Below are positions 34,166 to 42,654 of a DNA stretch of 43,027 bases, piece by piece. The stretch spans positions 1-43,027 of the forward strand of contig JBFFNE010000018.1 of assembly GCA_041563315.1 (NCBI GenBank). Direction: 5' to 3'. The position numbers were made by a program, and so were the translations under genes. Source of the stretch: JBFEYJ01 sp041563315. Its GTDB lineage: Bacteria > Pseudomonadota > Gammaproteobacteria > Thiohalomonadales > Thiohalomonadaceae. The notes under the pieces were generated by a model. That model did not search any database, was not told the DNA's origin, and saw nothing but the letters and a program-made list of their open reading frames with translations. The stretch's first letter is position 1; the number at the start of each line of letters is the position of its first letter.

Positions 34166-35317
34166 GTGTGGCAGTCAGTAGAGCGTGCAATCCCGGTCAG
34201 CCGGGCTGAAGAGTTCAGCCCGCGAAGTGCCACCCGTTTTGTAAAGCTGGAAGGTCCTCTGGCGATGCACCGTGGTGGAGAGCTTCCTGAGGCAGAGATT
34301 GCCTATGAGTGTTGGGGGCAGCTTAATGAGGAACGGGACAACGCCATATTACTATTTACCGGCTTGTCTCCATCGGCGCATGCCGCTTCCTCGCCGGATG
34401 ACCCGACGCCTGGTTGGTGGGAGTTTATGATTGGTCCTGGCAAGCCGCTGGATACCCATCGCTTTTATGTCATTTGCGTTAATTCCTTGGGTAGCTGTTT
34501 CGGTTCCACCGGACCGGCGTCTATCGATCCCCGGCGTGGCGAATCTTATCGCCTGAATTTTCCTGCACTCACTGTGGAGGATATTGCTGCCGCTGGCAGG
34601 GCGGTGATCCGGGCACTGAAAATTCCGCGGACACGCGCAGTGGTAGGCGCCTCCTTGGGAGGCATGACGGCGCTGGCTTATGCGGTACATTATCCTGAGG
34701 AGACGGATAATCTGGTCAGTCTCTGTTCCGCCGCCAAAGCCAGTCCCTTTGCCATCGGTGTTCGCTCGCTGCAGCGTGAGATCATTCGCTCTGATCCGGC
34801 ATGGATGGACGGCAACTATCCGCCAGACAGGGAGCCGGTGCTGGGAATGCGCCTGGCCCGCAAACTGGGGCTGATCTCCTATCGCTCGGCCATGGAATGG
34901 GATGAGCGCTTTGGGCGCGACATTATCCATGAGCAGGAGCAGCAACGTGAGCCGTTCGCGGGTGAGTTCCAGATTGAGGGATACCTTGAGGCGAATGCGC
35001 AGAAATTCGTCGGCAGATTCGATGCCAACTCCTACCTCTACCTTTCGCGGGCCATGGACTGGTTCGATCTGGAGGATCACACGGAACGGTTGATTGCCCT
35101 CTCAGAACTGGCAGCGGGCAAGAAGGCGCTGGTGGTTGGTGTGGAGACTGATGTACTGTTCCCACTCCACCAGCAACAAACGGTTGCCTCGTTGCTGACC
35201 GAGAGCGGACTCGATGTGACCTTCCATGCCTTGCCATCACTGCAGGGGCACGATGCCTTCCTCGTCGACCGTGAGCGTTTTGTTCCCGTGATGGCAGATT
35301 TCTTTGCCATGTTGTGA
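34166..35317 (+). CDS. metX: MetX-family acyltransferase, probably serine O-succinyltransferase-like
   Basis: An alpha/beta-hydrolase-fold acyltransferase of the MetX family (383 residues from the chosen start). The triad is S163 in VVGASLGGMTAL, D329 in VETDVLFPLHQQQ and H362 in LQGHDAFLVD. The region TGLSPSAHAASSPDD-GWWEFMIGPGKPLDT, and YLSRAMDWFDL later, resembles the Xanthomonas enzyme shown to succinylate serine for cysteine synthesis. Homoserine O-acetyl- or succinyltransferases usually read HALSGHHH or HALTG at the first motif. Substrate assignment is inference. I chose the GTG at 34166, with AGGA upstream; an in-frame TTG at 34133 would add 11 residues. The mtnBDC genes follow after 71 bases, making a sulfur amino acid locus. 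Confidence 0.85.
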   Translation: MWQSVERAIPVSRAEEFSPRSATRFVKLEGPLAMHRGGELPEAEIAYECWGQLNEERDNAILLFTGLSPSAHAASSPDDPTPGWWEFMIGPGKPLDTHRFYVICVNSLGSCFGSTGPASIDPRRGESYRLNFPALTVEDIAAAGRAVIRALKIPRTRAVVGASLGGMTALAYAVHYPEETDNLVSLCSAAKASPFAIGVRSLQREIIRSDPAWMDGNYPPDREPVLGMRLARKLGLISYRSAMEWDERFGRDIIHEQEQQREPFAGEFQIEGYLEANAQKFVGRFDANSYLYLSRAMDWFDLEDHTERLIALSELAAGKKALVVGVETDVLFPLHQQQTVASLLTESGLDVTFHALPSLQGHDAFLVDRERFVPVMADFFAML

Positions 35318-35388
35318 TGCCCTGCGATGCTTGCCGCGGCCAGTGCTGCCCGTTACTATTCGGGAAAATTACTTAATGGGGGAGCGTT

Positions 35389-36027
35389 GTGAGCGTCGCA
35401 GAGCATGCTAACAACAAAGAGTTTCAGCGCAAGACGGCTGAGATCATCAAGGCGGGTGTTTTTCTCAACAGCAAGGGATGGGTGCCTGCCACCAGCAGTA
35501 ATTTTTCTGCACGGCTTGCCAACGGCCATATTGCCATCACGGCATCCGGCTACCACAAAGGGGAGCTGATTCCGGAAGCGATCATGCTCATCGATGAGGA
35601 GGGGCAGGCTCTTGACGCACGGCAGCGCCCTTCCGCCGAAACGCTGTTGCACACGGCGCTCTACAAACGCTTCGAGGGTGTTGGCGCGGTGCTACACACT
35701 CATTCGGTCAATGCCACGGTGTTGTCGCGCCTGGGTGAAGGGCAAATCGTGTTTCAGGACTACGAATTGCTCAAAGCGTTTGCCGGCGTGGAGACCCACG
35801 AGACCTCGATTATCGTGCCGATTTTCTCCAATGACCAGAACATCTCCCGTCTTGCCGCCGAGGTTGATGCCTGGATGGACAGGCATTCCCCTATCTACGG
35901 TTACCTCATCGCGGGCCACGGACTCTATACTTGGGGGCGGACCATGGCCGAAGCACTGCGCCATATCGAGGCCTTCGAATTTCTTTTTCAATGTGAAATG
36001 ACCATGCAGAGGTTGAGCCGATCATGA
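35389..36027 (+). CDS. mtnB: Methylthioribulose-1-phosphate dehydratase
   Basis: MtnB dehydrates methylthioribulose-1-phosphate in the methionine salvage pathway. It belongs to the class II aldolase/RhaD/FucA fold. The 212-residue protein has the zinc ligands in VLHTHSVNATVLSR and IAGHGLYTWGRTMAEALRH, with the SSNFSARL and ITASGYHKGEL segments of the substrate loop. The GTG start at 35389 has GGGGAGC just upstream. It overlaps mtnD by four bases (ATGA), so the two are translationally coupled. Confidence 0.95.
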   Translation: MSVAEHANNKEFQRKTAEIIKAGVFLNSKGWVPATSSNFSARLANGHIAITASGYHKGELIPEAIMLIDEEGQALDARQRPSAETLLHTALYKRFEGVGAVLHTHSVNATVLSRLGEGQIVFQDYELLKAFAGVETHETSIIVPIFSNDQNISRLAAEVDAWMDRHSPIYGYLIAGHGLYTWGRTMAEALRHIEAFEFLFQCEMTMQRLSRS

Positions 36028-36584
36028 GCCGTCTTGCCGTATATGATGAAACAGGGAATCCGTTGGGTGAAATCGAGCGCGATCATCACGCCATCACCGG
36101 CACGCTTGCCGAGATAGGTGTCCGTTTCGAGCGCTGGCAGGCCGCCACGCCGCTCTCTGCAGGGGCGAGGCAGGAGGACGTTCTCGCGGCCTATGCTGCC
36201 GATGTGCAGCGACTGACCGAGGAATACGGCTTTCAGTCCGTGGATGTGGTGAGCCTTGGGCCGACCCATCCGCAAAAGGCGGAAATGCGCCAAAAGTTCC
36301 TCGCTGAACACACTCATGGTGATTTTGAGGTGCGTTTCTTTGTCGATGGCAAAGGGCTCTTCTACCTGCACGTCGGAGACAAGGTCTATCTTGTGCTATG
36401 TGAGCAGGGCGATCTGATCAGCGTGCCGGCCCAGGTGACCCACTGGTTCGACATGGGCGAGAATCCTGACTTCAAATGCATCCGCCTGTTCATCATTCCC
36501 GAGGGTTGGGTCGGTGAGTTCACCGGCAGCGAGATCGCCAGCCGCATCCCCAGCTTCGATCAGTTTGTGGCGCAGAGCGCATGA
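36024..36584 (+). CDS. mtnD: Acireductone dioxygenase
   Basis: MtnD oxidises acireductone to the keto acid precursor of methionine (with iron) or to an off-pathway product (with nickel). It is a cupin. The 186-residue protein has the metal-binding H-T-H-x-D-F-E motif in EHTHGDFEVRFFVDG and the later histidine in VPAQVTHWFDMG. The N terminus (MSRLAVYDETGNPLGEIERD) is typical of the proteobacterial branch. It overlaps mtnB and mtnC by four bases each. Confidence 0.96.
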   Translation: MSRLAVYDETGNPLGEIERDHHAITGTLAEIGVRFERWQAATPLSAGARQEDVLAAYAADVQRLTEEYGFQSVDVVSLGPTHPQKAEMRQKFLAEHTHGDFEVRFFVDGKGLFYLHVGDKVYLVLCEQGDLISVPAQVTHWFDMGENPDFKCIRLFIIPEGWVGEFTGSEIASRIPSFDQFVAQSA

Positions 36585-37261
36585 TCCGGGCGATCGTGAC
36601 CGACATCGAGGGGACGACTTCATCGCTCTCCTTCGTCAAGGATGTGCTGTTTCCCTACGCCCGCGAACATCTGGCGGACTATGTCGCGGTACATGCAGAT
36701 GAGCCGGCCGTCAGGGAGCAACTCGATGCGGTGGCTCGCGAGGTGGGCCGGGAGCTCTCCCTCGAGGAAGCGATTGCGCAACTGCTGCGTTGGATCGAGG
36801 AGGACAAAAAGATCACCTCGCTGAAAACCCTGCAGGGGATGATTTGGGAAAATGGCTACCGCAGCGGCGATTTTACCGGTCACTTTTATGAGGATGCGGT
36901 GCGGAATTTCCGTGCCTGGCGTGAAAAGGGGATTCGGCTTTATGTCTACTCATCAGGATCCGTACACGCGCAGAAGTTGCTTTTCGGCTTCAGTGATTAC
37001 GGTGATCTGACCCCCCTCATCAGCGGTTATTTCGACACCCGCATCGGGCACAAGCGCGAGACCTCCTCCTACGAGATCATCGCCTCGGAGATCGGCGTGC
37101 GGGCAGGGGATATCCTGTTTCTCTCCGACATCGTCGAAGAGCTCGATGCCGCCTGTACCGCCGGCATGCACACCCGTTGGCTGGTGCGGGAGGCCGAAAC
37201 CCTCGATCCCAATGCGTCTCATCCCCAGGTGAGGGATTTCGACGCCATTTCCCTGGACTGA
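36581..37261 (+). CDS. mtnC: Enolase-phosphatase E1
   Basis: MtnC is a HAD-superfamily bifunctional enzyme that enolises and dephosphorylates diketo-methylthiopentyl-1-phosphate to acireductone. The 226-residue protein starts with MIRAIVTDIEGTTSSLSFVK, where the HAD motif I is the unusual DIEGT of this family. Motif II is YVYSSGSVHAQKLLF, and motif III/IV is in GHKRETSSYE and ILFLSDIVEELDAA. The ATG at 36581 overlaps the mtnD stop by four bases. mtnA and mtnP for the earlier steps are not in the window. Confidence 0.96.
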   Translation: MIRAIVTDIEGTTSSLSFVKDVLFPYAREHLADYVAVHADEPAVREQLDAVAREVGRELSLEEAIAQLLRWIEEDKKITSLKTLQGMIWENGYRSGDFTGHFYEDAVRNFRAWREKGIRLYVYSSGSVHAQKLLFGFSDYGDLTPLISGYFDTRIGHKRETSSYEIIASEIGVRAGDILFLSDIVEELDAACTAGMHTRWLVREAETLDPNASHPQVRDFDAISLD

Positions 37262-37278
37262 ATCAACGGAGGTTAATC

Positions 37279-37857
37279 GTGGCACGTACACCATCGACGA
37301 TGCTTGAACTGGGCACATCCGCGCCTGAATTTTCACTTCCCGAACCGGCTACGGGTAACACCATCAGCCTGAGTGATTTTGCCGGCAAGCCGCTGGTGGT
37401 CGCCTTCATCTGCAATCACTGTCCCTTTGTTAAACTTATTGCAGAACAGCTGGCGGTGGTGGGTGATGAGTTTCAACAAAAGGGTGTCGGTTTTGTGGCC
37501 ATCAACAGCAATGATGTGGCCAACTACCCGGACGACAGTCCAGAGAAAATGGGGGGATTTGTTCGCGAATATGCCATCCATTTCCCTTACCTCTATGATG
37601 AAACCCAAGACACTGCCAAGGCCTATCGCGCCGCTTGCACCCCCGACTTCTACCTCTTCGACTCGGATCACAAGCTGGCCTATCGGGGCCAGTTCGACGC
37701 TGCCCGTCCCGGTAACGAGCAGCCGGTGAGCGGTGCTGATCTCACCGATGCGATCAAAGCGCTGCTGGCGAATCAGCCTCTTCCTGAAGAACAGATCCCG
37801 AGCCTGGGCTGCAATATCAAATGGAAAGCGGGAAATGAGCCGGAGTATTACGGTTGA
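37279..37857 (+). CDS. Thioredoxin-fold (AhpC/TSA-like) protein with CNHCPF motif
   Basis: A 192-residue thioredoxin-fold protein of the peroxiredoxin-like group with C45-N-H-C48 in VVAFICNHCPFVKLIAEQL. Other family features are LGTSAPEFSLPEP at the start, GVGFVAINSNDV, and CTPDFYLFDSDHKLAYRGQF, where the cis-proline loop (CTPDF) lies. The substrate is unknown. The GTG at 37279 has ACGGAGG upstream, and the spacing of 17 bases from mtnC puts it in the same operon. A longer frame from 37177 overlaps mtnC and is rejected. A further cysteine sits near the C terminus in PSLGCNIKWK. Confidence 0.88.
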   Translation: MARTPSTMLELGTSAPEFSLPEPATGNTISLSDFAGKPLVVAFICNHCPFVKLIAEQLAVVGDEFQQKGVGFVAINSNDVANYPDDSPEKMGGFVREYAIHFPYLYDETQDTAKAYRAACTPDFYLFDSDHKLAYRGQFDAARPGNEQPVSGADLTDAIKALLANQPLPEEQIPSLGCNIKWKAGNEPEYYG

Positions 37858-38458
37858 GTTCAGCTAATGATTGCTTTGCGGTCATTCCGCAGGCCATGAA
37901 ATCAGGCGGGATGGTGTAAACGTGCGATCTCACCGTCTAAAGCTGGTTGCCAGCCATGTGGTGTACTTCACGTAAGGCAGTAGGTCGCTCCCTCATGCCG
38001 ACTTCAACTGGGGTTTCATCTTAGAGGAGAAGGGGGAGCGTCATGAAAAGCAATAATACACCCTCTAAGTCTGTCGGTTTCTGTTTGCTGATGAGCCTTG
38101 TTATAGAAGCGTCTGCTTTCATTCCCCCAGATCTCAGTGAGGTCGCAGTCGATGTGGAATACGCTCTTGGTTCAGACGGTCGTTGGGAATATAGGTAGTT
38201 TCGGCGACTTCCAGCAGACTGCCATGGGTTGCTTGTTTCTCTCTGCCAGTGCGCTGTGTCCGCCTGCCGCAATACTGGGCGCGGCCCGAGTTTGTCGGGG
38301 GTGAGGAGTCTGGGGCTTTTTTTGGACTTCTCTTGTCTGCATGGAAAGCCGAGGGTCCGATGCCTATTCTTTTTATGATTGGCAGAGGCGCTTTGGGTGA
38401 GGGCCGGTTTTGAGTTCCAGTGTTAAGCCACAGGATGGCGTAAGCATCGCAGGAAACC
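37858..38458. other. 600-base gap between the mtn operon and the Mla operon
   Basis: No gene of normal size is supported on either strand here. A possible 51-residue exported peptide lies at 38043-38198 (separate entry). The segment 38199-38458 holds a small hairpin CCCGA (38285-38289) / TCGGG (38295-38299) and a T run at 38315-38323 without a matching stem directly before it. The promoter for the mla genes should lie here but I could not pick a convincing one. Confidence 0.5.
38043..38198 (+). CDS. Possible small exported peptide, 51 residues
   Basis: An ATG at 38043 is preceded by a good ribosome binding site (GGAGAAGGGGGAGC, spacing of a few bases). It opens a 52-codon frame that ends in TAG at 38196-38198. 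The N terminus MKSNNTPSKSVGFCLLMSLV has a basic start and a hydrophobic core, and IEASA then F looks like a signal peptidase I site after ASA. The mature part would be an acidic stretch of about 26 residues ending GSDGRWEYR. I recognise no family. It may be a real small secreted protein, or the 5' remnant of a longer broken gene. Confidence 0.4.
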   Translation: MKSNNTPSKSVGFCLLMSLVIEASAFIPPDLSEVAVDVEYALGSDGRWEYR

Positions 38459-39640
38459 ATGTCCGCACATGCGTCTACATCGGGTGAGAGCAAAGTAATG
38501 AATGGCCCTGCACCATCACCGGGTCGACTGAGCCTGGATAAGACGCCGGATGGCGCATGTCTCACCGTTACCGGCGACTGGACGCTACCCCATTACCCTG
38601 CGCTGCGAAAATTTGTGGCGAGTCTCTCGTTGGGAGAGGGGGGGGCCGTGCGGCTCAACCTTGAGGGACTCGGCGCGCTAGATACCTCCGGTGCCTCACT
38701 CCTTGCCGGATTGCTGGGGAGCGAGCGGCTGCAAAATTTGCCTGAGTCCGCGCCGGGCCTTTCTGCAGAACGACGCGACCTGATCCAGGCCGTGGGTCAA
38801 GCACTGCAACAGCCACCTCTTGAGATACGCAAACGCGCCTATGCATTTGGCGACATCCTGGCGCACATAGGACGTGCGACGGAGGATGTGTGGCTCAATG
38901 TGGTCACGCTGCTGGATTTCATGGGACGGACATTATTAACCCTCCTTGGCATATTGCCGCGGCCACGGCGCTGGCGAGTCACCGCGCTTGTCAATCATAT
39001 CGAACAAATCGGTTTGAATGCCGTGCCCATTGTCGCGCTGCTTACATTCCTGGTTGGTGCGGTTGTGGCCCTGCTAGGCGCTACGGTGCTCGCTGATTTC
39101 GGCATCACCATCTATACGGTGGATCTGGTGTCCTATTCGTTCTTGCGTGAATTCGGGGTGTTGCTCACTGCGATCATGCTGGCCGGGCGCACCGCCAGCG
39201 CCTTCACCGCGCAGATTGGCTCGATGAAGGCGAACGAGGAACTCGATGCATTGCGCGTCCAGGGCCTGGATCCGATTGAGCTGCTGGTGCTTCCCCGGCT
39301 GTTTGCGTTGATGCTGACATTGCCCCTGCTGAGCTTCATTGCCGTTATCTCGGGGCTGGCCGGTGGGGGTGTCGTTTCGTATTTGACACTCGATATCCCC
39401 GTCACACGTTATCTGGAGATCATTAACACGGTGCCGCTTCGACACTTCTGGGTTGGGCTGGTCAAGGCGCCGTTGTTTGCTTTCATCATCGCACTGATTG
39501 GCTGCCTTGAGGGATTCAAGGCGGGCGCCAGCGCTGAATCTGTTGGTCTGCACACGACCTCGAGTGTGGTGCAATCGATCTTCATGGTGATCCTGCTGGA
39601 TGCCGTGGCAGCACTCTTTTTCATGGAAGTTGGCTGGTGA
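38459..39640 (+). CDS. mlaE: MlaE-family permease with fused N-terminal STAS domain
   Basis: A 393-residue permease of an Mla-type phospholipid ABC transporter. Residues about 25-105 look like a STAS domain (DGACLTVTGDWTLPHYPALR, and VRLNLEGLGALDTSGASLLA with the DTSG loop). From about 140 onward the MlaE permease domain follows: IEQIGLNAVPIVALLTFLVG, LREFGVLLTAIMLAGRTASA, AQIGSMKANEELDALRVQGL and LIGCLEGFKAGASAESVG. In E. coli the STAS partner MlaB is a separate protein. The ATG at 38459 has AGGAAA upstream; a second in-frame ATG at 38498 is possible. It overlaps or abuts the ATPase gene. Confidence 0.93.
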   Translation: MSAHASTSGESKVMNGPAPSPGRLSLDKTPDGACLTVTGDWTLPHYPALRKFVASLSLGEGGAVRLNLEGLGALDTSGASLLAGLLGSERLQNLPESAPGLSAERRDLIQAVGQALQQPPLEIRKRAYAFGDILAHIGRATEDVWLNVVTLLDFMGRTLLTLLGILPRPRRWRVTALVNHIEQIGLNAVPIVALLTFLVGAVVALLGATVLADFGITIYTVDLVSYSFLREFGVLLTAIMLAGRTASAFTAQIGSMKANEELDALRVQGLDPIELLVLPRLFALMLTLPLLSFIAVISGLAGGGVVSYLTLDIPVTRYLEIINTVPLRHFWVGLVKAPLFAFIIALIGCLEGFKAGASAESVGLHTTSSVVQSIFMVILLDAVAALFFMEVGW

Positions 39641-39645
39641 GCCGG

Positions 39646-40446
39646 ATGAGTGATAAAACGCACTCCAGCCCGCTCGTTCAAGTGCGCGGACTGAGTAACC
39701 GTTTCGGTTCCCATGTGGTGCATGAGGGGCTGGACCTGGACCTCTATCGTGGCGAGATCCTTGGTGTGGTGGGCGGATCGGGGACGGGTAAGTCAGTGCT
39801 GCTGCGCAGCATTATAGGACTGCAGCGCCCGGCCGCTGGAGAGATACGTTTTCTTGGTGAGGATCTGTACGGAGCGTCCGGACGGCGGGGGGCTGAACTC
39901 AAACGACGCAGTGGTGTGTTGTTCCAGAAGGGCGCGCTGTTTTCGTCCCTCACTACCATCGAGAATATCGCCCTGCCGCTTATCGAGCATGCAGGGTTGT
40001 CGCGCGTCGATGCCGAATCACTGGCATGGGTAAAACTGGCGCTGACCGGTTTGCCGCCGGAGTCCGGTTCTCTCTATCCGGCGGAGCTGTCTGGCGGCAT
40101 GGTCAAGCGCGCTGCCCTGGCGCGGGCGTTGGCGCTGGACCCCCAATTGCTGTTTCTTGACGAGCCTACCGGTGGACTCGATCCTATCGGCGCCGCCGCC
40201 TTTGACCGGCTATTATTGACACTGCGCGACGCCTTCGGATTTACCGTATTTCTGGTCACCCATGATCTGGACACGTTATACGCCACTTGCGACCGTATCG
40301 CGGTTTTGTCCCACAAGCGCGTACTAATCAGTGGCACCCTCGAAGAAGTGGCCATGAATGATGACCCGTGGGTCCATGATTACTTCCATGGCCCTCGCGG
40401 TCGCGCTGTGCAACAGGCCGTCAATATTACCGGGGAGGTCCGCTAA
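39646..40446 (+). CDS. mlaF: MlaF-type ABC transporter ATPase
   Basis: The ATPase subunit that pairs with the MlaE permease. It shows Walker A GGSGTGKS (about residues 43-50), Q-loop VLFQKGALFSSLT, the signature LSGGMVKRAALARALALDP, Walker B LLFLDEPTGGLDP and the H-loop LVTHDLDTLYATCDR. The Q-loop GALFSSL and the TGGLDPI ending are typical of the MlaF/Ttg2A branch. I chose the ATG at 39646; a GTG at 39637 overlaps the mlaE stop by four bases and is also possible. It is followed without a gap by mlaD. Confidence 0.94.
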   Translation: MSDKTHSSPLVQVRGLSNRFGSHVVHEGLDLDLYRGEILGVVGGSGTGKSVLLRSIIGLQRPAAGEIRFLGEDLYGASGRRGAELKRRSGVLFQKGALFSSLTTIENIALPLIEHAGLSRVDAESLAWVKLALTGLPPESGSLYPAELSGGMVKRAALARALALDPQLLFLDEPTGGLDPIGAAAFDRLLLTLRDAFGFTVFLVTHDLDTLYATCDRIAVLSHKRVLISGTLEEVAMNDDPWVHDYFHGPRGRAVQQAVNITGEVR

Positions 40447-41364
40447 ATGGAAACGCGAGCGCACTATGTCTTGATTGGTGTGTTCACCGTGGCAGTGTTC
40501 GCCGTGGCGATGTGGTTCGTATTGTGGTTGGCAAAGATCGGTCCTGCAGAGGACTACGATGTTTACGATATCATATTCCGCGAGTCGGTTACCGGCCTGT
40601 CGATAGGTAGCCGCGTTCTCTATAGCGGTATTCATGTGGGGGCGGTCGAATGGATAGAGATCGATCCTACCGATCCGCGCCAGGTGATCGCCCGCATTCG
40701 GGTTGCCAGTACGACCCCTATCAAGGAAGACACCAGCGCTGAGCTGATCCTGGCCAATATTACAGGGGCATCCGAGATCCAGTTGATCGGCGGTTCAGTG
40801 GAGAGCCCACCTCTCAAAGGTGATGACGGCGGAGTGCCGAAAATTATCGCTAAACCATCGCAAATTGCCCGCTTGACTGGCTCTCTCACGGAGCTGTTCG
40901 AGGACATTTCCGTCCTGTTTGAGAACAGCAACAGAGTCCTTTCGGAAGAGAATGCGGTACACCTCTCGCGCAGCCTTGAGAACCTCAGTGAGTTCAGCGG
41001 CGTCCTTGCCGGCCAAGGCGCGGAGATTCGCCTTGGTCTGCAGAGCCTGTCCAGGCTCAGTGAGGAGGCCGAACAGCTGGTGCATCGGCTTAATGCTCTG
41101 GTCGGTGATCAGGGAGTAACATTGATGACGAGCGGCGCCGAAGCCGCCACATCATTACAGAGGACCACTACCAACCTGGAGCGGCTGTTGCACGAAAATG
41201 AGGATGCCCTGGCGGGTAGTCTGCAAGGACTTAACGATATTGGCCCGGCGCTGGAGGAACTGCGCAGGACGATGGCCGTACTGCGCGATGTGGTCCAGCG
41301 ATTCGACCAGGACCCGGGGAGCTATCTGTTCAGCCGTGAGCCGATAAGGGAGTTTCAACCATGA
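40447..41364 (+). CDS. mlaD: MCE-domain lipid transport protein MlaD-like
   Basis: A periplasmic substrate-binding subunit anchored in the inner membrane. In the 305-residue protein, residues 7-29 form one membrane helix (YVLIGVFTVAVFAVAMWFVL). The MCE domain is at about 38-115 with SVTGLSIGSRVLYSGIHVGA and ILANITGASEIQLIGGS. A long helical C-terminal part (about 145-300) is rich in heptad leucines and would form an extended coiled coil, longer than the 183-residue E. coli MlaD. The ATG at 40447 follows the mlaF stop directly. The last four bases overlap the next gene (ATGA). Confidence 0.92.
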   Translation: METRAHYVLIGVFTVAVFAVAMWFVLWLAKIGPAEDYDVYDIIFRESVTGLSIGSRVLYSGIHVGAVEWIEIDPTDPRQVIARIRVASTTPIKEDTSAELILANITGASEIQLIGGSVESPPLKGDDGGVPKIIAKPSQIARLTGSLTELFEDISVLFENSNRVLSEENAVHLSRSLENLSEFSGVLAGQGAEIRLGLQSLSRLSEEAEQLVHRLNALVGDQGVTLMTSGAEAATSLQRTTTNLERLLHENEDALAGSLQGLNDIGPALEELRRTMAVLRDVVQRFDQDPGSYLFSREPIREFQP

Positions 41365-41972
41365 GCCCATTGTTGCCACCTTTCCGATGGGTGTGGTTGC
41401 TGAGTATTGCTGCAGGCTTGAGCGCCTGCAGCATCCTTCCCGCGTCACTGCCACAGGATATCTATCGACTGCCGCCTTCATCAATTGGTGTTAGTCAGGG
41501 TGAGCCCGCTGACACCTCGTTGCGCATCAACCGCCCATTCGCAATGGATCTCCTGAGCAGTACGCGAATCGTGGTCGTGCCGGAGGGTAATCGAATCAGT
41601 GTCTACCAGGGCGCCCGCTGGAGTTCGCCCGCACCGGTTCTGTGGCGCGAACATCTGCTTGATGCCTTTCACAACGATGGACGTGTGACACAGCTCAGCA
41701 GCTCTGCTGCCCGGTTGCCGGCTGAAGTCGAGCTTGGCGGGGTGCTGCGCGCATTCCAGGTTGAGTACGGTGCGGGTGAAGCTGAAGTGGTCATCCGCCT
41801 GGACGCACATCTGGTGAACACCGCCAGCAAGCAGACCATTGCCAGTAGGCGATTTAGCGTCAAGGAAGAGGTGAATGGCGATCAGGTACCTGCGGTGGTC
41901 GAGGCTTTCGGACGCGCCAACGATGCACTAGCCAGAGAGATCATTAACTGGACGTTACAGTATGTTAAATAG
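41361..41972 (+). CDS. ABC-type transport auxiliary lipoprotein (PqiC-like)
   Basis: A 203-residue lipoprotein with a signal peptide ending in the lipobox LSAC (C23). The mature part starts SILPASLPQDIYRLPPSS and has the PqiC/DUF330 pattern: LRINRPFAMDLLSSTRIVVV, an ISVYQGARW-PVLWREHLLDAF segment, and LGGVLRAFQVEYG-AEVVIRLDAHLV. The PqiC lipoprotein of the E. coli Pqi system sits under the outer membrane and pairs with an MCE protein, so here it probably connects MlaD to the outer membrane. It takes the place of MlaC/MlaA, which are absent from this operon. ATGA overlap with mlaD. The short distance to the next gene (52 bases) has no clear terminator. Confidence 0.88.
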   Translation: MSPLLPPFRWVWLLSIAAGLSACSILPASLPQDIYRLPPSSIGVSQGEPADTSLRINRPFAMDLLSSTRIVVVPEGNRISVYQGARWSSPAPVLWREHLLDAFHNDGRVTQLSSSAARLPAEVELGGVLRAFQVEYGAGEAEVVIRLDAHLVNTASKQTIASRRFSVKEEVNGDQVPAVVEAFGRANDALAREIINWTLQYVK

Positions 41973-42024
41973 TGCGCTGTGCTGCGAATGGGACGAAAAG
42001 GATATGTAACCGATGTAGTCCCGG

Positions 42025-42654
42025 TTAGTTGTGCGACCACTCAATGACACTGCGATAACGCGAATATAACTGCTCCACCCGCTTTACATAGTTCCGGGTC
42101 TCTTTATAGGGTGGGATACCTTGATATTTTTGCACCGCGGCCTCTCCAGCGTTATAGGCAGCAGTAGCATGCCGGATGTTGTCGTTGTATTTCTCCAGCA
42201 GCTGTTTCAATAGCCGGGTACCTCCGTCGATATTCTCTCTGGCATTGAAGGGATTTCTGACCTGCAGCAACTTCTGTGTAGCGGGCATTAGCTGCATCAG
42301 TCCCTCGGCACCAGCCCTGGATATTGCCTGGTGGTTGAAGTTGGACTCAGCATGGATCACCGCACGGATAAGGGCAGCATCAACGGCATGGTCGCGGGCA
42401 CTCTGTGTGACCAAATCGCGATAAGCCTGGTGGTTGAGTTTGACATGGCGCCAGTCGGAGTGGGCCATCTCACAACCGATGTATGAAAGGAGACAATTCG
42501 GTTGCAGGCTTTCGAAAATGTCGTCCTTCGGTTTATTTTCGCTATAGGTGACAACTCCGTTGCTAACGAACTTGTAGATCTCGGCCTGAACGCCACTGCT
42601 CATCAGCAGAGTCCAGGCAAATACAAAAAGGTGGTGTCGCGGCAGAATAGGCAT
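42025..42654 (-). CDS. Periplasmic lytic transglycosylase (SLT domain)
   Basis: A 209-residue exported protein that would cleave peptidoglycan between MurNAc and GlcNAc. A signal peptide with cleavage after A24 (GVQA-E) is followed by a short DUF4124-like segment (EIYKFVSNGVVTYSENKP). The SLT domain from about 80 has the catalytic glutamate E103 in VIHAESNFNHQAIS and the motifs AGAEGLMQLMPATQ and HATAAYNAGEAAVQKYQGIP. Its small size and signature place it with the LT family 1 (Slt70-like) soluble enzymes rather than a named MltX. The gene is transcribed toward the mla operon. The start is the ATG at 42654-42652. Confidence 0.9.
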   Translation of the reverse strand: MPILPRHHLFVFAWTLLMSSGVQAEIYKFVSNGVVTYSENKPKDDIFESLQPNCLLSYIGCEMAHSDWRHVKLNHQAYRDLVTQSARDHAVDAALIRAVIHAESNFNHQAISRAGAEGLMQLMPATQKLLQVRNPFNARENIDGGTRLLKQLLEKYNDNIRHATAAYNAGEAAVQKYQGIPPYKETRNYVKRVEQLYSRYRSVIEWSHN

